Source of the DNA: Eucalyptus grandis
Taxonomy: Eukaryota > Streptophyta > Magnoliopsida > Myrtales > Myrtaceae
DNA length: 64,000 nt
Assembly: GCF_016545825.1 (NCBI RefSeq)
Contig: NC_052613.1
Coordinates: forward strand, 41,088,112-41,152,111
Reading direction: 5' to 3'
Positions 37,763 through 50,975 of the stretch are shown here, one piece after another; position 1 is the stretch's first letter; each line of letters begins with the position of its first letter. Made by a program: the position numbers and the translations under genes. The notes under the pieces were generated by a model, which had not been told where the DNA came from, did not search any database, and saw nothing but the letters and a program-made list of their open reading frames with translations.

Positions 37763-40597
37763 TAATAAGGGAAATCAAGAAACATCTATAAAAGTCAAGC
37801 ATACTGAACAACATCCATGTAAAGACAACGTGATTGAGCAAGATTAAAATGCACCAGCAAATTAATCAATTAAACATAAATAATAGAATGCGCATTCAAT
37901 GAAATGCCTCTGGAATGTTTACCATGGTATACTTGAAAGGAAGCCATAACTAATCCTCAACAGTGAGAAGCTCAACATACAACCGGAATACTAAAATCTT
38001 ACATTTGAAGCATTATTGATATTTGGTTTTGTGGCAGAAGGCAAGGTGCTGTTACAGTTATAATCAAATGGAGGTGGCAATACACTTCCAGTGCGCCTTT
38101 GCATACAGTAGCCATTGCCTGTCATTTGCTGGACCCTAGTCCTTTAAAGCAACAAGATAGTTTAGCACAATAATATGTCATCACATTCTATTAAATCAGC
38201 TAAACGTTAGCAGAAAGGGACCGAAATGCATCAATTTCTGAACTCTATCTCACAAAATATTAAATCCTATAAATACACATAAATGTGCTGTATAGATACA
38301 TGTAGTTTATTGCCGTAAGTAAACCACAACTATGCTTCCATACCTACACACGACAAATGTTTACAAATATATAGACAAAATAAAGATATTACCGGTAGAA
38401 AAAAATCAAAAGATTGACAATACATCTAAGAGATAGCAGGAACGGCAAATCAACAACTTGGAGGTGTTTCAAACTAGTTCAGCAAGTGCTGATCAACACT
38501 ATAATTTGTAGACCAGTAAAATATGAGTTCATGCATTTATAATAATTCCTATTGCCTGTTTTACATGATTATAGAACTGATCCTAGTAACTAGAAAGAAC
38601 GAAGGTAGTGCGAAATAAGATAATCATCTTCTTCTGACATAAGAAGAGGCCAGCTCCACAAAAGAAACTTTGATCTCAGCACCTTTGTGTTATTCCCCTC
38701 AAAAGAAGAAAAAAAAAAAAGAAGGGTAAGACAATGCTGGCACTAAAAAAAAAACCGGACCTTGTGTATGCTGAAATTATTTCATCCTTGGTGAAGCTAT
38801 CCTCCTGAGACCCAGTCTCATGCAGATAGAGACAATCTGGGTTGGTGCAGGGCTGGATTAGAAAAAACTCGTTAGCTTAATTAAGTTCAAAGAACCTTAA
38901 TAAAGCTATCTTTCCCATAAGATAAAATGGAACAGACTGATGATATCTTATTTGTGGTTCATACCGCATTTCTAAGCCATGCATGACAGTACTTAGTGGT
39001 TCCAAAACATGCCCTGAACGCGCCATCCAAAATCATCAAATTGATCTGCCTTATGCAGCAAACATAGGGAGAAAATACATATCCGGAAATGAGAAATACC
39101 TTAATGGTCTACCATCCAACACATACCCATGAACAGACTGAATACAACGGACTGCTTCCTCCTCTTTTGAGAAAGTAATATATCTAAGGGAAAGCATACA
39201 GTACATTTGTAAGCAACTATCTACTTAAGACCATATGTTTTTGTGAGGAAATATAAAGTGCAAAAGAAATCACAGACCTGAAAGAAATTCCAGGCAATGA
39301 GTCTAAAAATTGGAAGACGGAAGAGGCCAATCAGCCACATAACCAAAAGCTGAAGGTGCATGACCAAAAAGCTATCTAGGGGGAAAAAAACTCTCCCCTT
39401 AAAACTCATGCGAATCAGGAAAGAACAATTTAAGACAGCACAGTTCCAAGAACAACACTCTGTTCAGCTAAAAACAGATTAAGAATGATGACATTTCTTC
39501 AGACCAGACTCTTGGAAATTTGTCAACTCACACACTGCAGGTGTTGTTTGGAAACTGCTGAATGGCACCAGTAGCTGTCTGGGACATAGATACTTTAAGA
39601 ACCTTCCCATACTGACTGAAGTATTCTCTCCGCTGAAGAATCTGCATGTATATCATACAGATAATATCACCGGTCTGAATCAGCAAAAATCAATAGCTGG
39701 ACCAGTAAGTCAGTATATGTGAGTGAACAAATGCCCGATTATACTTAGGGTAAGCATGAGTAGGAAATAGTTTCCATGTTGCATGAGAGAGGGAAGGAGA
39801 ACAGAGAGAGAGACACACACATCTTCATCTGCTAAGTTAAGAGGCAAGCCGACTATGTACACAAGGTTCCGTTGTATCACCCGAACACTACCCAATTGCT
39901 TTCTCCCCTCTGAAGATTTTGTCTTTGCCCTTTGACACTTCATTTTTTTCTCTGTATTAATTTCAGCCACCAATCTGATAGAAAAGATACGATCACCAAA
40001 AGAAAGCTGATATGGAAGTCAAATCAGAATCGCGCACATCAGAATAACACCTCTCACAGTTTGCAGCCGTCCCTACAATCTTCTCCTTGTCATAAGGGGC
40101 TCGACATGCTGGGCAACGCCCCTCTGTTTCATCCTTCTCTGCCATGTCCATTATGTGATGCCAACACCAAACACATATCTAAGATAGACACAGAAATTGA
40201 ATGAGAGACAGAGGCATACATAATCGGCAATAGTTGGCAAGCATGATCCAAATATCAGGTGCAAGCTTGATATTCTAAGGACCAAGTTTCTTGATTTTGT
40301 AACAATCTTGCTAAACATGGGTTTTAGAATGATGATAATTTCAAAGGATACCATGAGCCTTGTTTATCTAAATTCACTGCTTTGCACAGAACAAAGAACA
40401 TGAATGAATAGTAAGAAATGAAATGAGAAATGAGACTCCCCACGGCACAACCAACGCAGAATGAAAGTGAGGAACTAAGAGAAGATTATATTTAACTTTC
40501 AGACCTCATATCCACATTTGCAAGGTTTCAATTGCTGATCCGTCAAATCCATCTCCTCAGCACAAAGAGGACAGGTCTTTTCTCCCTCGTCGCACAT
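32649..40597 (-). CDS. CNOT4-like RING/RRM E3 ubiquitin ligase of the CCR4-NOT complex
   Basis: Twelve coding exons on the minus strand join in frame: 40597-40505, 40178-40051, 39974-39821, 39641-39532, 39183-39100, 39013-38965, 38852-38761, 38141-38003, 37699-37620, 37359-35927, 33387-33277 and 33199-32649. The product is 1007 aa. The N-terminus holds a C4C4 RING (CPLC at 9-12, CKCGYEICVWCWHH, then CPAC), the signature of NOT4 proteins. An RRM follows at about residues 108-195 (RNLVYIVGL ... SVYITF), then a CCCH-like segment (ACFGTTKYCHAWLRNAPC ... CLYLH). The remaining ~650 residues are Ser/Asn-rich and probably disordered. NOT4 is known as an E3 ligase in mRNA decay and co-translational quality control in yeast and animals; plant function is inferred. 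A non-coding first exon seems to end near 41421 at CATCC/GTAAGT. Confidence 0.92.
34231..34965. mobile_element. Non-autonomous DNA element, copy 2, inside a CNOT4-like intron
   Basis: This element lies in the 2.5-kb intron between 35927 and 33387. The left end carries GTGCATTTGGTAAC; the right end, read inward, carries GTCTGTTGGTTAAC, giving an imperfect inverted repeat. The AT-rich left part matches copy 1 at 30618-31262. The middle is GC-rich with repeated GCCAGC/GGCCAAGC motifs. Superfamily is uncertain; hAT-like is possible. Confidence 0.65.
37701..37759. repeat. Poly(A)/(TA)n microsatellite in a CNOT4-like intron
   Basis: A run of about 21 A is followed by about 18 AT units. It abuts the 3' splice site of the exon at 37620-37699, so on the transcript the T run forms its polypyrimidine tract. 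Confidence 0.9.
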
Positions 40598-41420
40598 GGT
40601 ATCCCTGAATTTAAATGGAATGAATTCATGAAGCAGGATGAGCCGGCAGAAATTTCAGAGAAACGTTTGAGTCCAATCTCACTGTTATTAACTCATCGAG
40701 GTTGCATGGGAGTAATTGAAACGAAAACAAACAAGGTGTTAACACATCAAACTCAGCCTAATAATTGGAAAACGTCCACTTTCGAAACAATTTCACAATT
40801 TCAGCTTCCTCCGTCTTTTGCCTTGACTAGACCGATTAAAGACAAAGAAAACCAAGAATGGCTCAGGCTCGGGGTCAGAAGGAAAGACATGTTAAACCAC
40901 TGTCCAGGAGTACATTCAGTCAAATGATGCATCAATTCCAGTATCGTCCTTCCTTTAAAAATTCTACGTCCATACTTTTCGACTGCCATCACTTGATAAT
41001 CCAGCTTTCGATAAACGGACATCCACAGTGACGAGTCAACCCCAAAAAAATCCCAATGAAGTCGATATCATCAAACGCACAGTCCACCCTCCCTCCATAT
41101 ATCGCAAACCAAAACCCTCGATCCCTACTCGATCAACGCAAAAAACATCGGTCGATCTCAATCCGCCCCGCGGACCGTGACCTCGCGGATCAGATAAATC
41201 ACGAGAGCGCCGCCATCGCCAGCGACCTCGAATGGGCGGACGGACCGGACCGCACGCCTCCCGACTCAGTCAAGTGCAATCGCACGGAACGCGCGGATCG
41301 AGCTGGACCGTAGCCGGCGCGCCGCGGGAGATGCGAGATCGCGACGACGCCGACGAAAAACGACGAGACGACGAGAGAGAGGGAAGGCTAGGGTTCGAGA
41401 TGAGGGCCTGAGGAACTTAC

Positions 41421-41530
41421 GGATGCGGGAAGGAGACGGCGGGGAGAGGATTCGGCGAGGGACGGGATGGCGGAGAAGACGCGCGACCCGGCGAGAACGA
41501 GAGCGAGAGCGAGAGAGCGAAACCACGAAG
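41421..41530 (-). promoter_or_regulatory. Probable non-coding first exon and leader of the CNOT4-like gene
   Basis: On the minus strand a CT-rich leader ends at CGCATCC/GTAAGTTCC, a strong donor at 41421/41420. An acceptor (TTCAG/GGATACC) at 40605/40604 lies seven bases before the start codon. The transcript start is not defined. Confidence 0.5.
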
Positions 41531-41559
41531 CGAAGCCTCTTGTTGTGCGTGCATGTGAT

Positions 41560-44500
41560 GATGGCGGATTTGGCCGCCGGTCTTTTCCTATGCGCGTCGC
41601 TGTCGCTAGAAAATAATTGGGGTGGACTGGTTGACTTCCGTGTCGTGCCCCTCCAATTAGCTTCATTTTTCCTGATTAATTTAGACCGCGGCCAGATTGC
41701 CTGGACTCCAATCCCACCAATCCGGCCGGTCCTATCTGATTCCAGATCTGCCAAATGCCACTCCACTTTGCCATGTGTGGATTCGCTCGTCGTGCGGCAC
41801 TGAACACTGCCGCTATGATTGTCGTGTGATAAGACACATGGCACGATCGAATTATATTGGACCGATTAGCGTTTGATTAGTGATTTGTCGTTGTCAAACT
41901 TCTGCCGGTCGTTAGATTAAATTATGAAAATGATAAAAAGAAAGTACTTTTAAATGTAACGTCAAATTATTATAGCATAATAATTTATAGAAAATGCGTG
42001 ATGACTTGATATCATCTTCACTTTCATTTCGCTTATTAGTGACGGACTATTGAGCATTTCAAAGTTAGAATCATTACAGGATTTAATCAAATACCTCATG
42101 ACAAATTGACCACAACTAAGGATAAGTGGTTCCATTAGTCAATTATACTTCCTTTCTTTTCTAATACATATTCTCACTTTGTTAAACAATGTTAAAAAAG
42201 TCATGTGGTTGTCTACATAGACAATGGAAGTCAAGCGATACTAACATATCAGTCGTAGCAAAAACATGTCAATTTATTGTATATGTTTTTTTTTCTTTTC
42301 TTTTTTTCCTATCCCCTTTTGTCTTCTTCCTTAGTTTGTACCTGATGAGGTATGTGCCGTTGCCACCCCCATTGCCATCGCTAGTGAGTTTGCCACAGGA
42401 AAAAGAAAAGGAAAAAGAGAAAAGAATTAAGAAAATAAAAACATACAATGAGTTGGCATGTTAACTCATGTTTTTTTTTTGCGTGAGTGCCACTTTAGCA
42501 CAATCTGTCTTTCACCATCCACGTAAGCAATAATATAAGATTTTTAACAATGCCCATTGATAAAATCTATACGGAGGTAAAAGTGTCCTACGGATATAAG
42601 TTTTGGACTTTTTGTTTAATAATTTTTTTTTTGTAAATATATATCACACAAGTGCAAGTTTGAGGTATCTTTTGTCATTAAAAATTTGGAGGAAATGTAT
42701 CACACATGCACAATTTTAAAGTTTTGGGTTTTGCATAAAGATTTGGAGTAAAAGCATTACAGTGAGTATAATTTATGATTTTTGTTGTTACTTTTTTTCA
42801 TTAAAGAAATACGAGAATTCGTTGAGATGAGTGAGTTTTGGCTTTTCTTTTACATGTCGCTGACAATTTAAATATTTCTCTTTAAATTATTGTGGAATAA
42901 GGGGATCGACTTCATGAAATTATGAACTGCCTTATCGGGACTGCTCGGAACTTTTTTCACTTCGAAAAAGCTCACTCGCGGCTCACAGGGGTCATGACTC
43001 AAGGAGCGACTCGCGACGGTGCAAGCCGATTCACTTGGGCCGGGCCTAACCTTGCCCATTGACCGGTTTCAGCAAATACTTCGCCCAAGAACGAGGCCCA
43101 AGAGAAACTTCAGGGCCGTACAGGAAACCCGCGTCGTCACGTCGATGGCCCAATCCGACGAGAATGTCGTGTTTAGAACGAGTTTTAAGTGAAATGCGAC
43201 AGGGAATTCATATCGATTCTATGCATCGAGGGTTTGACTTTCACCATAAAAAAAAGTACTTTGATTATGTAAAGTGAGTAAGACGCTTGCGTGAATAAAT
43301 TCTTATCGGATATAAATTGTTGAATATCTGTCTTGCAATCAACATCAACCCAATGGACATTACTCTTTAAACAATATATAAAAATGGATTGAGGAATATT
43401 TCGACTTTATGATTTTGCATGCAAGCGGCCTCGCGCTAAAGTGTCTTCGTCAAAAGCAATAAGCATTTGGCAATTAACATTCTAAAACTTCGTGCAAAGC
43501 AACTTTTACTTGTTACAATTACGCTGCCACTTTTGTTGGTAACTTAATAAATATTGCAAGACTTTACTATTTTAAAGCATCCGTGTCTATATCTACCTAT
43601 CTAAATATGCAAGCTAAAATCACCATTAACTCGCTGTTTGTTTATGAAATTATCATTGCCATATATTATTCACTGAGTAATCATTCGCTTTCTTTCTATG
43701 TATACATAACCATCAACTACCCTTCATTTTATTGTTTACAATTGTTCAAAAACATTGTCACTAGCATAACTCATAACTTTATAAATTTTTAACAAATCAT
43801 TTTACCATTATGACAATTCTCATTTTAATCCTAGAATTATAAGGCTAAACACGTTTTAACAAAAAAAAAAAACCATCATGTATCAAAACACTCAATTGCC
43901 TGGCTTCTAGATTTTATTTTTGTTTCACTTTTACATTTTTTAAACCACCATTCCATTGCTTAATAGACTTTCAATTAGACCTCATGTAATTATTTAATTT
44001 CTTTTATTAATAGAAGGTTTGTTGATAGAAAAGGAAAATTTAAAACGAAGAAGAAGAAGCAGGGTTGCAAACTAATACCATTTCAAGCCGGAACGTTTAT
44101 AATTAAATGGATTTTTAGAGGGAATCTCCTGAGAGAGAACCGCGTTCACACTACGAGCGATATGTCCAGAGACTCCGCACGTATTGTCTCGCTCAGACAA
44201 AAAGTTGTGCAGACGATTTTTCGGCCCCCTAAATGACGCAAATGCCCTCACAAGGTGGAGATATTCACAATTGTGAGTATAAGATCACCAGTATTACTCA
44301 TATCATATTTTGTCAGAAGAAACTATCTGAAATTTAGATTAAATGTGGGAAATTTAGATGAGAGAAGTTTAAATTCACGGCCTTATTGTAACTATAAGAG
44401 AAAATAATAAAATCTTAATATTTGGAGTCTTTGAAATATAGACTTAATGTGAAAAGTTTTGATGAGAGAAACATTGTAAATGGATAACAACTATTGTGAT

Positions 44501-45590
44501 ATTATATTAAAATAGGCAACCGACAATGCTTATTATACAAAATAAGCTGTACTTTTCAGATTTTTTGAAATTTGGATTAAATGATTTTTTGTTAAAGAAA
44601 AGTAGCCGAACAAATTATAATATTAATACTAACGAAAAACTTCCAAGAAATGATGCTTAAGAAGAACAGTGAGAGAAATGATGTTATTGGCATGTTAATT
44701 TAAAGCATTAAAACCAATGGAAACTGCATGAGGTAACTACCTAAAAGGGGGGACCCTCATTGGAAACAAATATGAGAGTAGAGTGTTAAAAGTAATATTA
44801 TAAAACATATAATCAACAATTGGAAAGAAAATTCAAGCAATACTCATTAAATACATTAATATAAAGTATTACGAAATACGATGTTTCAAATCTAAATGAT
44901 AGGATGCGATTTGTACTCTAAAACTTAACGTAGTTCAAAATTAATTTTATTTATTTTATCGAGACAACAAATGATTTTAAATGTCCGCAACAATGACCTT
45001 TTAAAGAAAGATTTGGAAAGTAAAAATCAGCCTACATGGGGCCGCAACGGCTCACAAAAATCATCCGCATGACTTCCAATTTTATTCCCATTTATTTCAG
45101 TTTCATTCCATTTTCTATGACTATAATTCCCCCCACGTCTCTTCTCCTGCAAATTCCAGATAAAACCAAACGAGGGCAATTCAGTCAATCGGTTATTAGA
45201 CACCATTTCTTAATTCCAGGTCCACGTCATCATTATTAAAGTCCATTTCGGGGTGTGTGTCGGGCATCTTTTCTTTCTCCACACCGGGCGAAGCGCAACG
45301 ACAAATTTCAAAGCAGTTTTCTCCAAACCAATAATAGACACGCAGTCGCTCCCATTTTTTCCTCCTCTTTCCTATTTTTTCTCGTCATTTACTCCTCCGC
45401 CAACAACCCAACCAAGAGATAGACCTTCAGACCAAAAAAAAAAAAAAAAAAAAAAAGAGATAGACCTACTCCCAAACACTCGCCGCCCCATACCACCCCC
45501 GCCCCCACAAAGGAAAAATCTCGGCCGTCCATCCGGAAGATCAACGGTCCCAAGGCGGTGGCGAGGGGCCAATGCCGTCGTCCGACCGCG
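41560..45590. other. Spacer between divergent CNOT4-like and APX genes
   Basis: This AT-rich, roughly 4-kb region separates two divergent promoters. Frames are short and unconvincing. It contains homopolymer tracts and a small poly(A)-tailed insertion at 45415-45467. No gene is seen. Confidence 0.6.
45415..45467 (+). mobile_element. Minute poly(A)-tailed insertion with 12-bp direct repeats
   Basis: AGAGATAGACCT at 45415-45426 is repeated at 45456-45467. The interval is TCAGACC followed by 22-23 A. It lies about 170 bases upstream of the probable APX promoter core. Best explained as a reverse-transcribed tail with a target-site duplication. Confidence 0.7.
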
Positions 45591-45600
45591 AATAATCTCT

Positions 45601-45639
45601 AGAATCTTCCGTTTCCCACCCTCGCAGGCCCGCCTATAT
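45601..45639 (+). promoter_or_regulatory. Heat-shock-element-like motif and TATA box of APX
   Basis: AGAATCTTCC at 45601-45610 fits nGAAnnTTCn, two perfect inverted heat-shock units. CTATAT at 45634-45639 is a TATA candidate 24 bases further on. Heat-shock elements are known in cytosolic APX promoters of pea and Arabidopsis, so heat and oxidative induction is a reasonable inference. Confidence 0.45.
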
Positions 45640-45745
45640 CTCCTCCTCGACGACGCGTCTCTGAGAACCGAAAAAGCTCGTGCTCGCCTCGCGCCGCTCG
45701 CTCTCTCACTTTTCAGCTTCTCTTCTTCTTCTTCTTCTTTTCCTG

Positions 45746-46034
45746 GTACGTCCGGAGCGAGAGATATCGAAGCTCGCTCGCTCTCTCGCGCCCTGCTTTT
45801 GCCGTCCGATCGTCCGTCGAGCTCCGTGGCCGGCGGCTCGTGCGTGCTCGCGCGCGTGCTCGCTCTGTTTCGCCGTGCTTTCGGGTTTCTACGTGAGTTA
45901 GTCGAGCTAGTAGCAGTAGCTCGACGCGCGCGATCTCCGGGCGGTTTTGGATCGTGCGCTCGAATCGAGTCCGTATCGCGTGATTTTCCGGTGGATCGTT
46001 TGATTGACTGACGAGTCTTTGTGTTTCGATGCAG
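45746..46034 (+). other. Probable 5' UTR intron of APX
   Basis: The donor TCCTG/GTACGT and the acceptor GATGCAG/TCGCGG bracket 289 bases just before the start codon at 46054. Cytosolic APX genes of other plants are known to have a leader intron. Long frames across this region are composition artefacts. Confidence 0.55.
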
Positions 46035-46053
46035 TCGCGGAACGCCTGATCTC

Positions 46054-48113
46054 ATGGGGAAGTGTTACCCGACCGTGAGCGAGGAGTACAGCAAGGCCGT
46101 CGAGAAATGCAAGAAGAAGCTCCGAGGCCTCATCGCCGAGAAGAACTGCGCTCCGCTCATGCTTCGTCTCGCGTACCTCTCTCTCTCTCTCTCTCTCTTA
46201 GACCCAAAGTTTATTTGCGATCGACTGAAGTTCCGGTCATGTGAATCGACCTTGCCGTGTGCTGTCCCTGCAGATGGCACTCTGCCGGTACCTACGACGT
46301 GAAGACGAAGACAGGGGGTCCGTTTGGGACCATGAAGCATGCCGCTGAGCTCGCTCATGGCGCCAATAACGGACTCGACATAGCCGTGAGGCTGTTGGAG
46401 CCCATCAAGGAGCAGTTTCCTGTCCTCTCTTACGCCGACTTCTATCAGGTGAGACTACTTGCGGCCCGCAGCTGAAGGCGCTGCCTAGATCTGGACATGA
46501 TACTTCCGTGTTGGGTTTTTCAAAGTCCGATGCTGTGCCGGCTCGGAATCATGTACATACTAATGATTGTTTTGGTTGGACTGATTATGTCCTGATGCGT
46601 CGCAGTTGGCTGGTGTTGTTGCCGTGGAAGTCACCGGCGGACCTGAAATTCCGTTCCACCCGGGAAGAGAGGTCAGTGGAATTTTTTTTTTTTTTTTTTT
46701 GGTGCTGTCTTGATTAGCTTGATGTCCTGGGGATGCTGGCGCTGTGAAGTTCTTGATTCCAATTGACTGTCTTTTTCACAATTAAATTGTTAGGCGGCTT
46801 GGAGGCTTACTAGGGTTTTAGAAGTCTAAGATTTAAGTCTTCTTTTTGAGGGCTTGCTTGTTTTCTAAGAACAAATTATGTCTGTGTGGACTGATGTATC
46901 GAAGATAGGTTAATATAAGCTTTGGAGTTTGAATGTCATGCACTTTTCCTTGTGATGCTAGGCAATGTCGTGACACATTATCTTGTCCTTTATCTCACCT
47001 GCCTCCCCTGTGCCTTTTCTGTGTCAGTACTCTCGTGCTCTGCCTTTTATCCCACCAGTTTTCCCTGTAAAATGTTTTGCCAATGATTGATGATTGAATC
47101 CTAGTTCATGTTGTGATGATGGTGTTGTCATCTTAAACCACAGGATAAGCCGGAACCGCCTCCTGAGGGTCGTCTGCCTGATGCCACCAAGGGTTAGTTC
47201 GTCTTCCCTGCTTTAAAGAGCAAATCTCCATGTGAGTGCTGCATTTTGCATGACAAATGCCTGATCTCCGCAGGCTCTGATCATTTGAGAGATGTGTTTG
47301 GTCACATGGGTTTGAGCGATCAGGATATTGTTGCTCTCTCTGGTGGCCATACCCTGGTTTGTATTTCAATTCTCTGGAACTTGGACTTCCGGTGCTTTCC
47401 ACAAATTAAATCAGCGTAGTGAATTCTGACTTCATCTACTCATTTTTCCTTTCGCTTCCATCCAGGGAAGATGCCACAAAGAAAGATCTGGATTTGAGGG
47501 ACCTTGGACTACCAATCCTCTCATTTTTGATAACACCTATTTCACGTGAGTTTCCTGGATTTATTTGTGCCGCGAATGGATTTGTATGCCTGATGTGGAA
47601 GTATTTTATTGTACTACGACACGGTAGGACCTGGATAGCACTCCGAGTAAAAAGTGGCTTTTTTTTTTCTTAGGGAGCTATTGACCGGTGATAAGGAAGA
47701 TCTCCTTCAGCTGCCATCCGACAAGGCTCTTCTCACTGATCCCGTTTTCCGTCCACTTGTTGAAAAATATGCTGCGGTGCGTACTTTCTCTTTTTGGCTG
47801 CTTTGACACAGTTCCTTTCAATCGGCAACTGCATCTACATATGCACTCTGTTTGAACATTGTTTTGCTCTTCCAGGATGAAGATGCCTTCTTCGCTGACT
47901 ATGCGGAAGCTCACCTAAAACTCTCTGAACTTGGGTAACGATTATATCTCTATTCAGTCCCTTGCAACATGATACAAAAACTGTGCTTTTGACAATACTA
48001 CGGCATGTTTTTGACCCCAAAAATATATAGATGCGCTGCGTGTTGAAGTAAGAGCAAATTCATTTACCGAGTTCTGGTTTGCTGAACTTTCTTGCAGATT
48101 TGCGGATGCCTAA
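46054..48113 (+). CDS. APX1: Cytosolic L-ascorbate peroxidase
   Basis: Nine exons join in frame: 46054-46172, 46274-46448, 46606-46671, 47144-47192, 47274-47356, 47466-47545, 47674-47776, 47876-47934 and 48098-48113. The product is 249 aa, one residue shorter than the Arabidopsis enzyme. The enzyme reduces H2O2 with ascorbate in the cytosol. The distal haem pocket RLAWH has Arg38, Trp41 and His42. Lys30 and Cys32, linked to ascorbate use, are present. The proximal His is at about 162 (SGGHTLGRCH), with Arg about 171, Trp about 178 and Asp about 207. The absence of a transit peptide or C-terminal membrane anchor and the terminal ELGFADA indicate the cytosolic form. The last exon encodes only five codons including the stop. 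Confidence 0.96.
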
Positions 48114-48289
48114 GCCCCTGGTGATGGATTGCGGTATGAAGGTTGATGGTGCTTGATTCATCCGCTGTGTTTGTCAGATGTAATAGTCGGGATGCGGATG
48201 GAAATTTGATGTGTTTGTTCCTTGGTGTGATCTTTCTTTTGAGATGTCTATTAATGGAAGAACAAAGGTGAAATGATGTAAGCGTGCTT

Positions 48290-49990
48290 TTGATTTGCAT
48301 AACTCAAGCTTTCCGAATCTGGATCTTTTGCTTCTTCCCCCCCTTCCTCGATGTTCTGTCGCTCATGTGTCTTCCGTCCCATGCTATTATGGAGAACCGA
48401 AAACATGCATGTTGTGTTTGGTGAAATGTAGCTCGATTTGAGGTTAAAGTGCATTGGCCCAATGAACCTGTCGGGATGAGTGGAGAGAGCATGGAAGAGC
48501 AATTAGTCAAATCGTCCTGCTCCTCTTTGGCCAGAACGAGCAAACTCAGAGCACGCGCAATTTTGGGGCCAATCCCTTTTGCTATGAGTGGTTGTGAGAG
48601 AAAAGGCTGTAGTACGAAAAAACCATTTCCTTTCTTAGGCCGCGGAATATTACACAGTTAATGCACTACTTCACATCGGATATATATCATTGATATTTTT
48701 GAAAAATACTAAATAAAATTTGAAATGTCATCATTTTTTTTATATAAGGGTTTAAATGAAGATTATTTTAATAAATATTTATTCAAATAATAGTTTGATA
48801 TATTCATATCAATCTCAAATAAATATTTATTCAAATATATTCATTGATTGTGAGGGCAATTTTATCTTTTAATTTATTTCCTTTTTCTATTTTTTCTTTT
48901 CGAAAAGGAAAAAATTAAAATAAAGGAAAACACGGGCGGTGTGTGAGTGAAGGCCCACGGGGTTGCCAGTGCCAGGGGTTGCAGGCCCTCGTCAGAGTTC
49001 TCCCTTACTGTACCATTTCCACTTCCCCATAAGCATACCATGATTTTGCAATTAAGTCAATGTCAAATCGTTGAAAAAAATAAGGGGCACTAAAATGTAC
49101 TCACGGGGAAAAACCATTAGCAAATAATATATTATAATCGAAAAATTATAAATATAATTACTTACACATTTAAATGTTTTTCGCACTTAAATTATACCCA
49201 AATGTAAAGGGTTTGTACCCACGGCACAAACTATCGGGTATCTAACCTCTGCGATCAAGCAAAAGAAACTCAACTCACGGTTTCGAGGAGTTCACTGTGC
49301 CGCATCCTCCAAATCCTCCCTTGCTGTGCAGCTTACACTCTCGCTAAACGAGCCTACTCTCCCTTCGCCGTGCGGCTATAGATTCAAGGAAAGGCAACCT
49401 AGGCCTAAGCAAAAGATTTAAATCACAGGAACCCACGGAGCCTACATTATTTGACCACGAAAAGTAAGTAAATTCACATTTGTCTGGTGTATATAAGATA
49501 TGAGCACTCTATTGAGACAAGAAATCTAATATATCTTTAGGAAGGGCGAGACATAAATAAAAAGATTGTTGACAATTCACAATGACACAACACGGATGAC
49601 CTCAACTAATATTATTTCTCTCCTGTATATAGCTTTGTAACATTCTCAAGTTATCTCTAACGGACTGAAACCATGTGCATGCATATCTAACTCGGTTCAG
49701 CAAATAACCATTGAGATTCATGCCGCTTCTATCAATTTCAGTGGAGAGAATGTGATTTGGTCAAAATTAAAATTGCAATGACATAGCCTTGTATTCTCCT
49801 CCTGGCTGCAAGAAGCAGAACAATTTCTCATTGAGAACACGAGTACATGAACTCCGAGCAATTATTCCTCACTACAGGTAGAGATGAACAAGAAGATAGA
49901 AAATGAATGAATTAGTAGATGTATTTTTCCTCCCTCACGTGGTAGGAAATGGCAATGGTTAGAGACAGAAGAATGACTAGAGGAGTTATG
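48290..49990. other. Spacer between convergent APX and uncharacterised gene
   Basis: The APX 3' UTR probably ends near 48290 and the 3' UTR of the minus-strand gene begins near 49750. Between them the DNA is AT-rich, with short direct repeats such as AAATATTTATTCAAAT at about 48770 and 48820. No gene is supported. Confidence 0.55.
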
Positions 49991-49996
49991 GGTTGA

Positions 49997-50940
49997 CTAT
50001 TCAGAACTGGATTCAGGAATGCTGTTGCAGATATTACTGAACTTTGTACAGTCAAATGGTCCAATTGCCTGATTATTTTTTCGCTTCACCTGCACAAACA
50101 AGAAAACTTCAATAATGGTAAAAAGAGTGGACTTTTTATAAAATCATCCTAATGGCATGCTTCAACTTGCACTCGAAACAGTCAACAAGTCTTGCATCAG
50201 CAGCAGCACGAAAGCACACACAGAGAAACGTCATTGCCAGTGGAAATAAGCAACAATATTGCAGCTCAGCTAGATGCAATCGGCAAAATATCAGCCACTG
50301 AGATTTCACATAACAGGAACTAAACTAAATGGAAGTCTGAATATCTCTTAGTCCTGGAAATCGTACTTATCCTTCTTTAGATTAGTTACTAATCACTTGC
50401 TTAACTGACTGCTTGATGTTTATCAGCTATGAAATTCCAAAGGTACTTTATTCAATTCTATGCTTAGACAACAACATTCATTTGCCACTCCGACTGTCCC
50501 CGTCTATATAAACAACTGAAAACTGATTGGGCTTGGAAATTGGACAGCTATCTTTTCCTTCTTTATCTTTCATAGTTATCTAAGGGATAAAAATTACTAA
50601 ATGTAAGTGTCAAAAGTAATTTCATTCACAACTAATTCTATAGTCTCTCTTGCATTGGACACGACTTGATGTTAATCAGCTAAGAAAATCCAAATGGACT
50701 TCATTCACTTCTATGAGAAGACAACGCATGAATCGTTTTCCACTGAAGTCAGAGTTAGTTATATATATATAAATAAAACCAGTTAGGCTTGGATTTTGGA
50801 TAACTAACTTTTCCTTCTTTATTTTTCACAGTAATCTAAGGCTTAAATATTCTAGATTTAAATGTCAAAGTAATTTCACTCACCAACCGACTCTGTAGTC
50901 TCTCTCACATGAGCAACAACCTTTACACAAGCTGTATCCC

Positions 50941-50975
<35 letters not shown>

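Noticed and set aside
41266..41844. 192-codon minus-strand frame
   Set aside because: It spans the CT-rich leader and promoter of the CNOT4-like gene. The translation is Arg/Ser-rich and a strong donor lies inside it.
45253..46055. Frames of 252 codons (plus) and 227 codons (minus)
   Set aside because: They cover the APX promoter, leader and leader intron. They are low-complexity Arg/Ser/Pro translations of GC- and CT-rich DNA, and one crosses a poly(A) tract.
50943..50975. A-rich tract preceded by TGTATCCC as another poly(A)-tailed insertion
   Set aside because: No direct repeat of useful length flanks it, so it cannot be separated from simple A/G-rich sequence.
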